Below, one piece after another: positions 33,697 through 41,939 of a stretch of 64,000 nucleotides of DNA. Every line of letters starts with the position of its first letter. Position 1 is the first letter of the stretch. Source of the stretch: Paractinoplanes rishiriensis (GTDB taxonomy: Bacteria; Actinomycetota; Actinomycetes; Mycobacteriales; Micromonosporaceae); assembly GCF_016862375.1 (NCBI RefSeq), contig NZ_BOMV01000039.1, forward strand, positions 186,001-250,000. The letters run 5' to 3'. The notes below the pieces were generated by a model. The model did not search any database and was not told where the DNA came from. It saw only the letters and a list, made by a program, of their open reading frames with translations. The translations under genes and the position numbers were made by a program.

Positions 33697-36228
33697 TCAG
33701 ATCACCGCTCGGAGCCGGCGGACCTCGCCCGTGGGAGTCGACTCGGGCTCGGTCTGGGCGCTGAACCAGGCCTCCAGGCGCTCGTACGGCAGCGGGCGGC
33801 TGAACAGGTAGCCCTGACCGATCTCGCAGCCCATCTCCTCCAGCAGGTCGAGGGTGAGCTCGCTCTCCACGCCCTCGGCCACCACGGTCAGGCCGAACTC
33901 GCGGGACAGGCTCACCACGGCCCGGACGATCGCCAGGTCGCCGCTGTCGGTCGCCATACCCTGCACGAAGCTGTCGTCGATCTTTACCTCGTGTACCGGC
34001 CACTGCCGCAGATAGGACAGCGACGAGGCGCCGGTGCCGAAGTCGTCGACGCTGAGCCGGACCCCGAGGTCGCGCAGCCGGTAGAGCGTCGGCAGCACCC
34101 GCTCGATGTCACCCAGCATGCCCGGTTCGGAGATCTCGAAGGTCACCTGGGCCGCGGCCACGCCGTACCGCTCCAGGAGCTCGGCGACCTGATCGGGGAA
34201 GCGCGAGTCGAGCAGGGTGCGGACCGACAGGTTGACGGCGATGGAGAGCGGCCGGTCGGCGTCCGCCCACTCCCGGCAGCGGCGCAGGCCCGCGGTGAGC
34301 ACCTGCTCGGTGAGCCGGGACAACTGGCCGGTGTGCTCGGCGACCGCCACGAAGTCCTCGGGGGCGACCTCGCCGTGCGCCGGGTGGGTCCAGCGGGCCA
34401 GGCACTCGACGCCGACCAGATGACGGTCGGCGAGCGTGACCTTGGGCTGGAAGTAGACGTCCAGCTCGTTGTTCTCCAGGGCCTGGCGCAGATCGGAGGC
34501 GATGCCGAGGCGGCGTACCGCCCGGGACTCCAGCGCCGGGTGGAACAGCTGCACGCCGTACGGCAGCACCTTGGCCGCGTTGGCGGCCAGCTCGGCCCGC
34601 TGCAGCAACATCTCGGGCTCGCCGCCGTGGTCGGGGTAGACCGAGACACCGACCGCCGTGTCGAGGTCGAGGGTGAGTGCGCCCACCGTCATCGACCCGC
34701 GCAGCTGCTCGCGCATCTCGGTGGCCAGCCGGACCGTCGCGTCGGTGCTCTCGGCCCGCAGCGTCACCACGAACTCGTCGCCGCCGATCCGGCCCACCAG
34801 GGCGCCCGGGCCGGCGATGCCGCGCAGTTTCTCGGCCACCTGGGCGAGCAACTTGTCGCCGGCGCCGTGGCCCATCGACTCGTTCACGTCGCGCTGACCG
34901 TCCACGTCGAAGAGCAGGACCGCGACCACCTCGTCCTCGGCGCGGACCTTGACCGACTCGGCGAGCGCGTCGGTCACCCGGCGCCGGTTGGGCAGCCCGG
35001 TGAGGCGGTCGTGGTACGCGTCGTAGCGCAGCCGGTCGACCAGCCGGGAGTTTTCCACCGCCACCGCGACGTGAGCCGCGATGGTCTCGAGCACCTGCAC
35101 GTCGGCGTCCCGGAACGTACGGGTCCGGCTGTCGCCGATCCGGTTGACCACCTCGAGCGTGCCGATCACCGTCTGGCCGGACCGCAGCGGCACCACGATC
35201 GCGTCCTTGACCCGGAACTCGCGCAGAGTGGGACGGAGGTTTTCGGTGTCCGGGAAGCGGGGGCCGACCGCGACGGTCGTGCCGTCCGCGGTCGCCTGCA
35301 TCCGGACCGCGACCGGAACGGGCGACAGGTCCAGCAGGGCTTCGTTCTCCACCCGGGCGGTGAGCAGGACCTCGGGGTTGCGGCCCTGAGCGGCCACCCA
35401 GAGCGTCGCGTACTCGGCCCGCATCAGCGCCTGCACCCGGCCCAGCAGGGCGTCGGGCAGGCCGCTGGTGGTGCTCTCGTTGCGGACCGCCTTGGTCAAC
35501 TCGTAGACGTCGGACAGCGTGCGGTGCTGCCGGAAGAACTCCGTGAACGAGCGCTGCACCAGCGCCAGCGCGACGATCAGCACGGCCAGCGGGACCACCG
35601 ACCACTTGGTCGCGGTGATCGCGGCCAGGATGACCAGGCTGATCGCCACGTTGACGGCCGAGATGCCGAGCGCCGGCACGCCCGCGAGCAGCGCGTCCAT
35701 AGCGGACCGCAGGCCCTGCACCGCGCCCATCACGCCGGTGATGCTGAGCAGCTCGACCAGCGTGTTGACGAACACCGCGGCGGCCAGCACGGCCCAGGCG
35801 GCGGGCCCGCCGCCGTGCACCCCCGGCAGGGCAGCGAGGGCGATGCAGGCGAACGTGACGGCGGCCGACGACTTGGCGACGTTGAACCAGCGCTTGGTCA
35901 CCGCGGCGGTGCGGAACTGGATCAGCAGGCTGGCCACGCCGACCATGAGGATCACCATGGTGGGAGGCAGGAAGTAGAACGCCAGCAGCAGCGGAATGTC
36001 GGTCAGGAAGACGGTGAAGATGTTCCGCTTGATCGTGAAGTTGAAGACACCGACGAAGGCGATCAGAAAGGCGCAGAGCAGCAGGAGGCCCTGAGGCCAA
36101 GCCTTGTACCAGTCGGTGTCATTGATCCAGAAGATCGTGGTCGCAACGATGGTGACGATCGCCAGCGGGCCGGTGACCAACCACGCATACTCAGCGGAAC
36201 GAACCCGTGCTCGCGGACGCCCGGCCAT
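33697..36228 (-). CDS. membrane GAF-GGDEF-EAL protein (cyclic di-GMP turnover)
   Basis: An 843-aa protein predicted to make and/or degrade cyclic di-GMP at the membrane. Residues about 15-230 contain some seven hydrophobic segments. A GAF-like domain follows (about 240-395), then a GGDEF domain (about 405-570; DRLTGLPNRR, GRIGGDEF intact) and an EAL domain (about 580-830). The RxxD product-inhibition site before GGDEF is absent (AGPGALVGRI). The EAL signature reads ECLAR, but the metal-ligand Glu is kept, as are EISE, DDFGTG, KIDDSF and the final GQGYLF. Both activities are therefore possible. A small exported-peptide gene lies 55 bp upstream on the same strand. Confidence 0.92.
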   Translation of the reverse strand: MAGRPRARVRSAEYAWLVTGPLAIVTIVATTIFWINDTDWYKAWPQGLLLLCAFLIAFVGVFNFTIKRNIFTVFLTDIPLLLAFYFLPPTMVILMVGVASLLIQFRTAAVTKRWFNVAKSSAAVTFACIALAALPGVHGGGPAAWAVLAAAVFVNTLVELLSITGVMGAVQGLRSAMDALLAGVPALGISAVNVAISLVILAAITATKWSVVPLAVLIVALALVQRSFTEFFRQHRTLSDVYELTKAVRNESTTSGLPDALLGRVQALMRAEYATLWVAAQGRNPEVLLTARVENEALLDLSPVPVAVRMQATADGTTVAVGPRFPDTENLRPTLREFRVKDAIVVPLRSGQTVIGTLEVVNRIGDSRTRTFRDADVQVLETIAAHVAVAVENSRLVDRLRYDAYHDRLTGLPNRRRVTDALAESVKVRAEDEVVAVLLFDVDGQRDVNESMGHGAGDKLLAQVAEKLRGIAGPGALVGRIGGDEFVVTLRAESTDATVRLATEMREQLRGSMTVGALTLDLDTAVGVSVYPDHGGEPEMLLQRAELAANAAKVLPYGVQLFHPALESRAVRRLGIASDLRQALENNELDVYFQPKVTLADRHLVGVECLARWTHPAHGEVAPEDFVAVAEHTGQLSRLTEQVLTAGLRRCREWADADRPLSIAVNLSVRTLLDSRFPDQVAELLERYGVAAAQVTFEISEPGMLGDIERVLPTLYRLRDLGVRLSVDDFGTGASSLSYLRQWPVHEVKIDDSFVQGMATDSGDLAIVRAVVSLSREFGLTVVAEGVESELTLDLLEEMGCEIGQGYLFSRPLPYERLEAWFSAQTEPESTPTGEVRRLRAVI

Positions 36229-36283
36229 AGCGCTCCCTCAAGGAGTAGGTGTGACGCAGCGCCGCCTGGCGGGACGGACGAAG

Positions 36284-36439
36284 TCAGTCCCAGTCGATGA
36301 TGCGAGTCGTTACCTGAGTAACCGAGTCGCCCTGTTCCATGGCGTTCGCGACAGCGGTGGCCCCGAAGATCAGACCGCCGACGACGGCAGCCAACGCGAT
36401 CGCGCGGCCAACGAGGCGGCCCAGCCTCCGTGCGGACAT
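36284..36439 (-). CDS. small exported peptide, 51 aa
   Basis: A short frame from an ATG at 36439, preceded by AGGAG with a six-base spacer, which is a strong ribosome-binding site. It opens MSARRLGRLVGRAIALAAVV and has a basic N-terminus, a hydrophobic core (about residues 12-28) and a likely signal-peptidase site after ATAVANA. Cleavage there would release MEQGDSVTQVTTRIIDWD, 18 residues ending in Trp-Asp. It lies directly upstream of the GGDEF-EAL gene and may share its transcript. I do not recognise a family; the signal-peptide reading is inference from composition. Confidence 0.7.
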   Translation of the reverse strand: MSARRLGRLVGRAIALAAVVGGLIFGATAVANAMEQGDSVTQVTTRIIDWD

Positions 36440-36666
36440 CTACGACTCCTGAGGTGTAACGCTTACCAGCGGGGGGTTCCATGATGGTGCCACACCAGTT
36501 GTGCGACGGGGAGTGTTCATCGGCGGGTCGGAACCGCACATGCCGAAATCCTGACCGAACGGCTGAGTACGAGGACGCCCCCGCGGGCAAGACAATTGAC
36601 GGCTTTGCGCGGGATATAGACGGAGAAGCATGGCAATTCGACCTTCGACCGTCAGGCTTGCTTGAC

Positions 36667-36682
36667 GTCAGGTCGGCCTGAC
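36667..36682. repeat. inverted repeat before the helix-turn-helix gene
   Basis: GTCAGG-TCGG-CCTGAC is a perfect 6-bp inverted repeat with a 4-base centre, ending 14 bases before the ATG at 36697. Another GTCAGG lies about 20 bp further upstream. It could be an operator for the adjacent DNA-binding-like protein or a short 5' hairpin. The divergent gap 36440-36696 otherwise shows only weak promoter-like sequences. Confidence 0.4.
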
Positions 36683-36696
36683 GAAAGACTGCCCGC

Positions 36697-37029
36697 ATGC
36701 CCGCCTCACCGGACGATTTGGAGCGTCTGCACACGCTGTCAAGCGCCACCGCCCGTTACGATGAGTTACGAATGCGGGACGCACTGGCAGCGATGGCCGT
36801 GAATACGGCGGGGCCGACGGCTCGGCTCAGCCGCGACGAGGCGCTCGAGATGCTGGCGCTCAGTGAGGTCGTGATCCGCAAGGCCGGCTACGGCCGGCAG
36901 GCCATGGTGCGGCAGGCGCGCGAGTCCGGTGCTTCGTGGACGCAGATCGGGGCCGCCCTGGGCACCACGAAGCAGGCCGCGTGGGAGGCACACCACCGCT
37001 GGACCGAGGAACAGGGCCGGTCCGACTGA
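36697..37029 (+). CDS. small helix-turn-helix protein
   Basis: The product is 110 aa. The C-terminal part (QARESGASWTQIGAALGTTK then QAAWEAHHRW) is a sigma70-region-4/MerR-like helix-turn-helix of a type common in small actinobacterial proteins. The N-terminal half is helical and charged. It is divergent from the exported peptide and GGDEF-EAL genes and could regulate them or itself through the nearby inverted repeat. No clear ribosome-binding site precedes the ATG. The family is not named with certainty. Confidence 0.65.
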   Translation: MPASPDDLERLHTLSSATARYDELRMRDALAAMAVNTAGPTARLSRDEALEMLALSEVVIRKAGYGRQAMVRQARESGASWTQIGAALGTTKQAAWEAHHRWTEEQGRSD

Positions 37030-37189
37030 ACTTTGCCGGGCGGTCGGAACCGGTTAGGGCGAGTCCGCGGCTCTTGTCCGCTTGCGCCGGCAGCGCTCGG
37101 CGGCGGCCTTCCAATCTTGTCGACTTTGCTCGCCGGCGCGGCAGCAGATCTACCAGATCGACGCAGGTGCGGCGGCGCAAACGCGCCGA

Positions 37190-37987
37190 TCAGGCGCCGG
37201 TTGCCGCCGGGCGGTCGGTATGGGCGTATTGCGACCAGGAACCCGGGTAGAGGCGGCCGGGTCCGAGGCCGGCCCGCTCCAGGGCTAGCAGGTTGTGGCA
37301 GGCGGTCACGCCGGAACCGCAGTAGGAGACGACCTCGGCCCCCTCGGCGACGCCGACCGTGGCGAACCGCTCGCGCAACACGGCCGGCGGCAGGAACCGT
37401 CCGGCCGCGTCGATGTTGTCCCGGCAGGGCAGGTTGCGGGCGCCCGGAATGTGCCCCGGGCGGGGGTCGATCGGCTCGGACTCGCCGCGGAACCGCTCCG
37501 GCTGCCGGGCGTCGAGCACCACAAAGGAGCCGGACACGGTGTCGTCCAGGCTGGCGAGGCGCTCGGCCGGCCACGGCCGGGAGGTGAAAGAGGCCGTCGT
37601 CCGCTCCGGCACGTCGGTGGTCAAATTGCCCGGGTACGCGTCCAGTCCGCCGTCCAGGAGCGCGGCGTCGTGCCCGGTGGCCCGCAGCATCCAGACCAGG
37701 CGGGCGGCCATCACGCCACCCGCGTCGTCGTACGCGATCACGGTGTCGTCGTCACCCACGCCGAGCGCCGCCATCCGGGCCGCGAAGAAATCGGGGTCGG
37801 GCAGCGGGTGCCGGCCGCCCTCGGGTGAGGCCGGCAACGCGAGGTCGGCGTCCATGTCCACGAAGATCGCGCCGGGCAGGTGACCGGCCTCGTAGGCGGC
37901 CCGGCCCGAACGCCCGTCCAGGTAGTAGCGGACGTCGGCCAGGATCACCCCGGCACGCTCATCGAGATCAACGACCGGCTCGATCAC
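37190..37987 (-). CDS. thiosulfate/3-mercaptopyruvate sulfurtransferase
   Basis: Two tandem rhodanese domains in 265 aa, from a GTG at 37987 (VIEPVVDLDERAGVILADVR) preceded by AAGGAG with an eight-base spacer; an upstream ATG extension lacks support. The catalytic loop in the second domain is CGSGVTA with Cys223, followed by the family end GRLYPGSWSQYA. The CGSGVTA loop is typical of thiosulfate-acting actinobacterial SseA/CysA-like enzymes. It transfers sulfur to cyanide or thiols in vitro, and the in vivo acceptor is unknown. It is convergent with the helix-turn-helix gene, and the 160-bp gap between them has no clear terminator. Confidence 0.9.
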   Translation of the reverse strand: MIEPVVDLDERAGVILADVRYYLDGRSGRAAYEAGHLPGAIFVDMDADLALPASPEGGRHPLPDPDFFAARMAALGVGDDDTVIAYDDAGGVMAARLVWMLRATGHDAALLDGGLDAYPGNLTTDVPERTTASFTSRPWPAERLASLDDTVSGSFVVLDARQPERFRGESEPIDPRPGHIPGARNLPCRDNIDAAGRFLPPAVLRERFATVGVAEGAEVVSYCGSGVTACHNLLALERAGLGPGRLYPGSWSQYAHTDRPAATGA

Positions 37988-38006
37988 GCGTACGTCTCCT
38001 TCTGTT

Positions 38007-38324
38007 TTATCTCTGTACCGCGGCATCACCACCCGGAGGGCGCCGGTGCCCGCGCGGCCGGAAGCGGACCACCGCCACCCCCACCATGATCGTCGCGAGC
38101 ACAGCGGCGATGACGGCGACCAGGCCGCGCATCACGGTGCCGAACACCACCAGCATCAGCCCCACCCCGAACAGCAGGTGGTACCGGCCGGCGTCACGAA
38201 TGCTGCGGAACGCCCGGAGAGTCGCGTCCGGCGCCCGCCCCGTGATCAGCATCCCGGCCCCGAACACCGCCAAAGCCAGGCCGGCCGTCCCGCCGGCCAC
38301 CAGGGTCCAGCTACTGGTGCTCAT
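38007..38324 (-). CDS. small membrane protein, unknown function
   Basis: The product is 105 aa with three to four hydrophobic segments (about residues 7-28, 48-64 and 66-86) and a basic C-terminal tail (RFRPRGHRRPPGGDAAVQR). It opens MSTSSWTLVAGGTAGLALAV. It lies 19 bp before the sulfurtransferase start on the same strand, so the two may be cotranscribed. I do not recognise a family. Confidence 0.6.
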   Translation of the reverse strand: MSTSSWTLVAGGTAGLALAVFGAGMLITGRAPDATLRAFRSIRDAGRYHLLFGVGLMLVVFGTVMRGLVAVIAAVLATIMVGVAVVRFRPRGHRRPPGGDAAVQR

Positions 38325-38382
38325 GGCCCCAGTCTGCGTGCCCCGGCGGCCGCACCTACGGCAATCGCGGAAGTAGCGTGAG

Positions 38383-38877
38383 CTAGCGGTAGTTGGTGAA
38401 CTGGAGCGCGACCCCGAAGTCCTCCTGCTTGAGGAAGGCGATCACGGCCTGCAGGTCGTCCTTCTTCTTGGCGGTGACCCGCAGCTGGTCGCCCTGGATC
38501 TGCGCCTGCACACCCTTGGGCCCGTCGTCGCGGATCTTCTTGCTGATCGCCTTGGCCTTCTCGGTGTCGATGCCCTCGAGAACCTTGCAGTCGATCTTGA
38601 ACGTCTTACCGGACTGCCGCGGCTCGCCGGCCTCCAGGGACTTCAGCGAAATGTTCCGCTTGACCAGCTTCTCCTTGAAGACGTCGAGGGCCGCGCTGAC
38701 CCGCTCCTCGGTCTCCGAGGTGATGGTCACCCCCGACTCACCCGACTTGGCGATGCTGGTGCCCGTACCGCGAAAGTCGAACCGGGTCCCCAGCTCCTTT
38801 TCCGCCTGGTGAAACGCGTTGTCGACCTCCTGCCTGTCGACCTTGCTCACGATGTCGAAGGACGGGCTGGCTGCCAT
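38383..38877 (-). CDS. YajQ-family nucleotide-binding protein
   Basis: The product is 164 aa starting at an ATG preceded by CAGGAG (MAASPSFDIVSKVDRQEVDN). A 25-residue upstream extension in frame is not conserved. The family core FDFRGTGTSIAKSG and KKIRDDGPKGVQAQIQGDQL, and the end GVALQFTNYR, are intact. YajQ/DUF520 proteins have a duplicated ferredoxin-like fold that binds nucleotides, and some bind cyclic di-GMP. That is of note given the GGDEF-EAL protein 2 kb away, but a link is speculative. Confidence 0.93.
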   Translation of the reverse strand: MAASPSFDIVSKVDRQEVDNAFHQAEKELGTRFDFRGTGTSIAKSGESGVTITSETEERVSAALDVFKEKLVKRNISLKSLEAGEPRQSGKTFKIDCKVLEGIDTEKAKAISKKIRDDGPKGVQAQIQGDQLRVTAKKKDDLQAVIAFLKQEDFGVALQFTNYR

Positions 38878-39036
38878 GATCTGACTCCTGCGTCTTGCTG
38901 TTGGCGAGTGAACAACGGTGCGAACGGAGCCCACCGGGACGGTCTCCGACATGCCGACCGTACCCGGTTGCGGAGCCGGTCGCGGGTGCGGCTATCCTGT
39001 TGTCCGCTGCTGCGGGAGACCGCAGGAGTGTGCCCA

Positions 39037-39120
39037 GGCGGGTTGCCCGAGCGGCCAATGGGAGCGGACTGTAAATCCGTCGCGAAAGCTACAGAGGTTC
39101 GAATCCTCTACCCGCCACCA
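39037..39120 (+). tRNA. trnY: tRNA-Tyr (GTA anticodon)
   Basis: A class II tRNA with a long variable arm: acceptor GGCGGGT/ACCCGCC, anticodon GTA at 39071-39073, T-loop TTCGAAT, discriminator A. Unlike the other tRNAs here, the 3' CCA is encoded (39118-39120). It is divergent from the YajQ gene and is followed by a terminator. It is the first plus-strand gene of a block that includes a toxin-immunity pair. Confidence 0.96.
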
Positions 39121-39130
39121 GCACAGAGAC

Positions 39131-39174
39131 CGGCCCCGAGCGCTGCGCTAACGCAGACCGGGGCCGCTTCTTTC
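39131..39174 (+). terminator. terminator after tRNA-Tyr
   Basis: CGGCCCC and GGGGCCG pair around a 22-nt loop that can itself fold (CTGCG/CGCAG), followed by CTTCTTTC. It begins 10 bp after the tRNA. The 150-bp stretch from here to the toxin gene shows nothing further that can be supported. Confidence 0.8.
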
Positions 39175-39325
39175 GAGGCAGGTCAGTAACCGGGATTTCG
39201 CCGCCGCCAGACGGGCCGCGGCCTCTGCGGGAGTGTCGCCGTAGCCCGGGCGTGCGCCACCACGACGCTCCATCCGTGGATCATCGCAGGACCGCCTGAT
39301 TGATGTCTGCAAATAGAGTTCGGGC

Positions 39326-40021
39326 GTGCCTTCCAGGAAACCCGACACCGGTGAGTCGGGAGACGTCCGTGCCTCGCGGACGCCGGGATCTCATTCTGTC
39401 GGCACCGTGGCGCAGGAGGAGCAGGCGCTTTCGCTCGTTGCGGAGCAAGGTCGCGCCACGGTTAGTCGCGGCACCGGCCAGCCCGCGCGGCATCCGGACG
39501 ACGTCCGGCTGGCCCAGATCATGCGTACGTATGACCAGCTCGGTGCCGAGCCGCCCGAGTTCAACGTCGCGGCCAACGACGACGCCTACCGGTCCCGCGG
39601 AGCGCACACCATTGACCGGCACGGGTACGACATGCCGCTTCGGAGGGACCCGGCCGAGAAAACGATCGAGGGCCGGATCTACGGCGATGACGGGTGGGAC
39701 CGGCCCGATAACTGGTCGTTGCGCTGGACGGATCCCACCACCATGAATCGGGAGATCAACGACTACGTGCGGCAGAACTGGGAGGAGATCCGCACCAACC
39801 TGGCGGTCGACGGCTCGCATTCGGGGGCGTTCAATGCCGGCCATCGCGTTGGGGAGGGCTTCTACAACGACGGCATGTTCGGTGTGGGGCCGCGGAATGC
39901 GCATTACACCGCGGCCAGCCTGGTCCGGGTCTCGATCGACCTGGTGCCGGGCTCGGACCCGCCGCAGCCGTTCATCGTCACGGCCTTCCCCGCCGGGGTC
40001 GTGCCGTTCGGATTACTGTGA
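39326..40021 (+). CDS. predicted RNase A-like toxin (CdiA-CT RNase A-type domain)
   Basis: The product is 231 aa from a GTG. The first 85 residues are low complexity with no signal peptide. The C-terminal domain (about residues 90-225) has the plan of the bacterial CdiA-CT RNase A domain: a GAHTIDRHG motif (His94 and His99), a helical TMNREINDYVRQNWEEIRTN segment, a TAASLVRVSI strand and the terminal FIVTAFP. Such domains normally sit at the end of large secreted toxins and cleave RNA. Here it is a short separate protein with no delivery domain. The next gene overlaps it by four bases (GTGA) and should be the immunity partner. No good ribosome-binding site is visible. The family assignment is from recalled motifs only. 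Confidence 0.62.
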   Translation: MPSRKPDTGESGDVRASRTPGSHSVGTVAQEEQALSLVAEQGRATVSRGTGQPARHPDDVRLAQIMRTYDQLGAEPPEFNVAANDDAYRSRGAHTIDRHGYDMPLRRDPAEKTIEGRIYGDDGWDRPDNWSLRWTDPTTMNREINDYVRQNWEEIRTNLAVDGSHSGAFNAGHRVGEGFYNDGMFGVGPRNAHYTAASLVRVSIDLVPGSDPPQPFIVTAFPAGVVPFGLL

Positions 40022-40371
40022 GCGCCATGGCGATGTCCGACCTCCCCGAATCGATGCGGGTGCATCTTGCTCGGCAGGAGGCGCGGCCGCCGATCGAGAA
40101 GGTGCGCGAGTTTCTGCTCGGGTACGTGGCTGACGCGGAGAGCCTCGCCGAGGTGGAGGGTCGCCTTCGGCAGATTGCGTTGACCAGCACGAGCCTGCAC
40201 CGGCGGGTGCTCGACGCCATCGAGGCCGTGCTTGCCGCGTCGTGGCCGGACGGGACGCTGGCCCGGCTGGTCGGGTGGGATGGCAACTGGGTGCTGGATG
40301 ATCCGTCCGACGCGGGGGCCGCCGAATTCCTGCGTCGGCTGGCCGGGATGCTTCGGGCGATCGCCGGCTGA
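40018..40371 (+). CDS. probable immunity protein of the RNase A-like toxin
   Basis: The product is 117 aa from a GTG overlapping the toxin stop (GTGA); ATGs at 40027 and 40033 are alternatives. It is soluble and helical, with VREFLLGYVADAESLAEVEG in the first half and a C-terminal WDGNWVLDDPSDAGAAEFLR motif. A small acidic protein immediately downstream of, and coupled to, a polymorphic-toxin domain is the usual layout of an immunity gene. The function is inferred from position, and I cannot name the family. It is convergent with an acetyltransferase gene six bases away. Confidence 0.55.
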   Translation: MSAMAMSDLPESMRVHLARQEARPPIEKVREFLLGYVADAESLAEVEGRLRQIALTSTSLHRRVLDAIEAVLAASWPDGTLARLVGWDGNWVLDDPSDAGAAEFLRRLAGMLRAIAG

Positions 40372-40377
40372 ACCTCG

Positions 40378-40851
40378 TCAGTCGAGGCGGAGGACGGTTT
40401 CCTCTATCTCTGTGCGGCGGGCTGAGGCGTACGCGATCTCGGTGGTTTGCCTTTGGAATCCGGCCTTGGTCAGGACCCGCAGGGAACCCAGGTTGTCGCT
40501 GGCTGCTCGGGCGTGCAGGGGGCGGATCGGGACCGTCTTCAGGAACAGCGTCAGGGCCTGGGACGCGATGCCTCGGCCCCACAGCGCGCGGTCCACCCAG
40601 TAGGTGAGTTCCAGGTCGCCCTCCATGCGGAACGCGGAGATGCTGCCGGCCAGGCGGCCGTCGTAGGTGATGGCTCGCAGGGTGATTTCGGGGTCGGTGC
40701 GGATGCGGGACATTTTGGCGTCGAAACTGGCGCGGTCGGTGGGGTCTTGGGGAGTGAAGGCGGCCATGGTCACCGCCTCGGGGTCGCGCATCATGTCGAA
40801 CAGGGCGTCCAGGTCCGCGTCTACTACCGGACGCAGCGCAATCACAGCCAT
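40378..40851 (-). CDS. GNAT-family N-acetyltransferase
   Basis: The product is 157 aa from an ATG (MAVIALRPVVDADLDALFDM). The acetyl-CoA site shows as LTYWVDRALWGRGIASQALT (R/Q-x-x-G-x-G/A type, here WGRGIA), followed by the HARAASDNLGSLRVLTKAGF motif found in RimJ/RimL-like members. The substrate is unknown. A TTG seven codons upstream is less likely. It is on the minus strand, convergent with the immunity-like gene. Confidence 0.85.
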   Translation of the reverse strand: MAVIALRPVVDADLDALFDMMRDPEAVTMAAFTPQDPTDRASFDAKMSRIRTDPEITLRAITYDGRLAGSISAFRMEGDLELTYWVDRALWGRGIASQALTLFLKTVPIRPLHARAASDNLGSLRVLTKAGFQRQTTEIAYASARRTEIEETVLRLD

Positions 40852-40961
40852 ACAGCGGAAGCTATCAGGCAACTCACAGTCACCTGATGGGATGAATTCT
40901 GTTAGCCGGGAACGTTGTGGGTAGCGCCGGTCCGATCGGGCCGCATGCCGAAGGAGTTCCT

Positions 40962-41834
40962 GTGCACAGCCATCACAACGGCCTCAAGACGGCCGCTCTG
41001 CTGGGTCTGCTTACCGCCCTCATCCTGGGTGTCGGTTACTGGCTCGGGGGCAGCGCCGGCCTGGTGTTGGCGGTTTTGTTCGCGTTGGCGATCAACGCCG
41101 TCAGCTACTTCTTCTCGGACAAGATTGCGCTGCGGGCGATGCGGGCGCGGCCGGTGAGCGAGGCCGAGTTCCCGGCGCTCTACGAGATCGTCCGGGAGCT
41201 TGCGACGACGGCGCGGCAGCCGATGCCGCGACTCTACGTGTCGCCGTCCATGCAACCGAACGCGTTCGCGACGGGGCGTAACCCGCAGCACGCGGCGGTC
41301 GCGGTGACCGTGGGCATCACCCAGATTCTCGACCGCCGGGAGTTGCGCGGTGTGATCGGGCACGAGCTGTCCCACGTCTACAACCGGGACATCCTGATCT
41401 CCAGCGTCGCGGGCGCCCTGGCCGGCATCGTGACCAGCATCGCGCAGCTGGCGATCTTCCTGCCGCTCGGTGGCGGGGACGACGAGGACAGCCCCAACCC
41501 GGCCGCGCTGCTGCTCATGCTGATCCTCGGGCCGCTGGCCGCCACGATCATCCAGTTGGCGATCAGCCGGAACCGGGAGTTCCAGGCGGACGAGTCCGGT
41601 GCCGCACTGACCGGCGACCCGCTCGCGCTGGCCAGCGCGCTCGAGAAGATTCAGTACGGGGCGCAGCGCCTGCCCCTGCCGGCCCAGGGTCAGCTGACCA
41701 GCGCCGCGCACCTGATGATCGCCAACCCGTTCCGGGGCGGCGGCCTCTCCTCCCTGTTCGCCACGCACCCGCCGATGGAGCAGCGCGTCGCCCGCCTGCG
41801 GCAGCGGGCCGGGGCGATCCAGTACGCACGCTGA
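40962..41834 (+). CDS. htpX: membrane zinc protease HtpX
   Basis: M48-family metalloprotease of 290 aa acting in membrane-protein quality control. The GTG at 40962 (VHSHHNGLKTAALLGLLTAL) follows AAGGAG with a five-base spacer, better than the ATG further upstream. Two N-terminal hydrophobic segments (about residues 10-28 and 31-50) precede the catalytic HELSH (134-138) and two more segments (142-172 and 181-200). The third zinc ligand is Glu206 in REFQADESG. A terminator follows at 41874. Confidence 0.95.
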   Translation: MHSHHNGLKTAALLGLLTALILGVGYWLGGSAGLVLAVLFALAINAVSYFFSDKIALRAMRARPVSEAEFPALYEIVRELATTARQPMPRLYVSPSMQPNAFATGRNPQHAAVAVTVGITQILDRRELRGVIGHELSHVYNRDILISSVAGALAGIVTSIAQLAIFLPLGGGDDEDSPNPAALLLMLILGPLAATIIQLAISRNREFQADESGAALTGDPLALASALEKIQYGAQRLPLPAQGQLTSAAHLMIANPFRGGGLSSLFATHPPMEQRVARLRQRAGAIQYAR

Positions 41835-41873
41835 TCAGAGCCGAGAAGCTTCAGGGCCAGAGCCGAAACGGCG

Positions 41874-41906
41874 GAGGGCCGCTGTGTCTCCGGACACGCG
41901 GCCCTC
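41874..41906 (+). terminator. terminator after htpX
   Basis: GAGGGCCGC and GCGGCCCTC pair as a 9-bp stem, extended by GTGTC/GACAC across a one-base bulge, with the loop TCCG. It begins 39 bp after the htpX stop and is followed by TCGTTAG, which is weakly U-rich. Confidence 0.75.
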
Positions 41907-41939
41907 TCGTTAGGGGCACATCGCCGTTACGGTCGTTAC

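Noticed and set aside
39148..39348. 66-aa minus-strand frame between tRNA-Tyr and the toxin gene
   Set aside because: It overlaps the tRNA terminator and the toxin start, has no ribosome-binding site and no recognisable similarity; it cannot be supported without comparative data.
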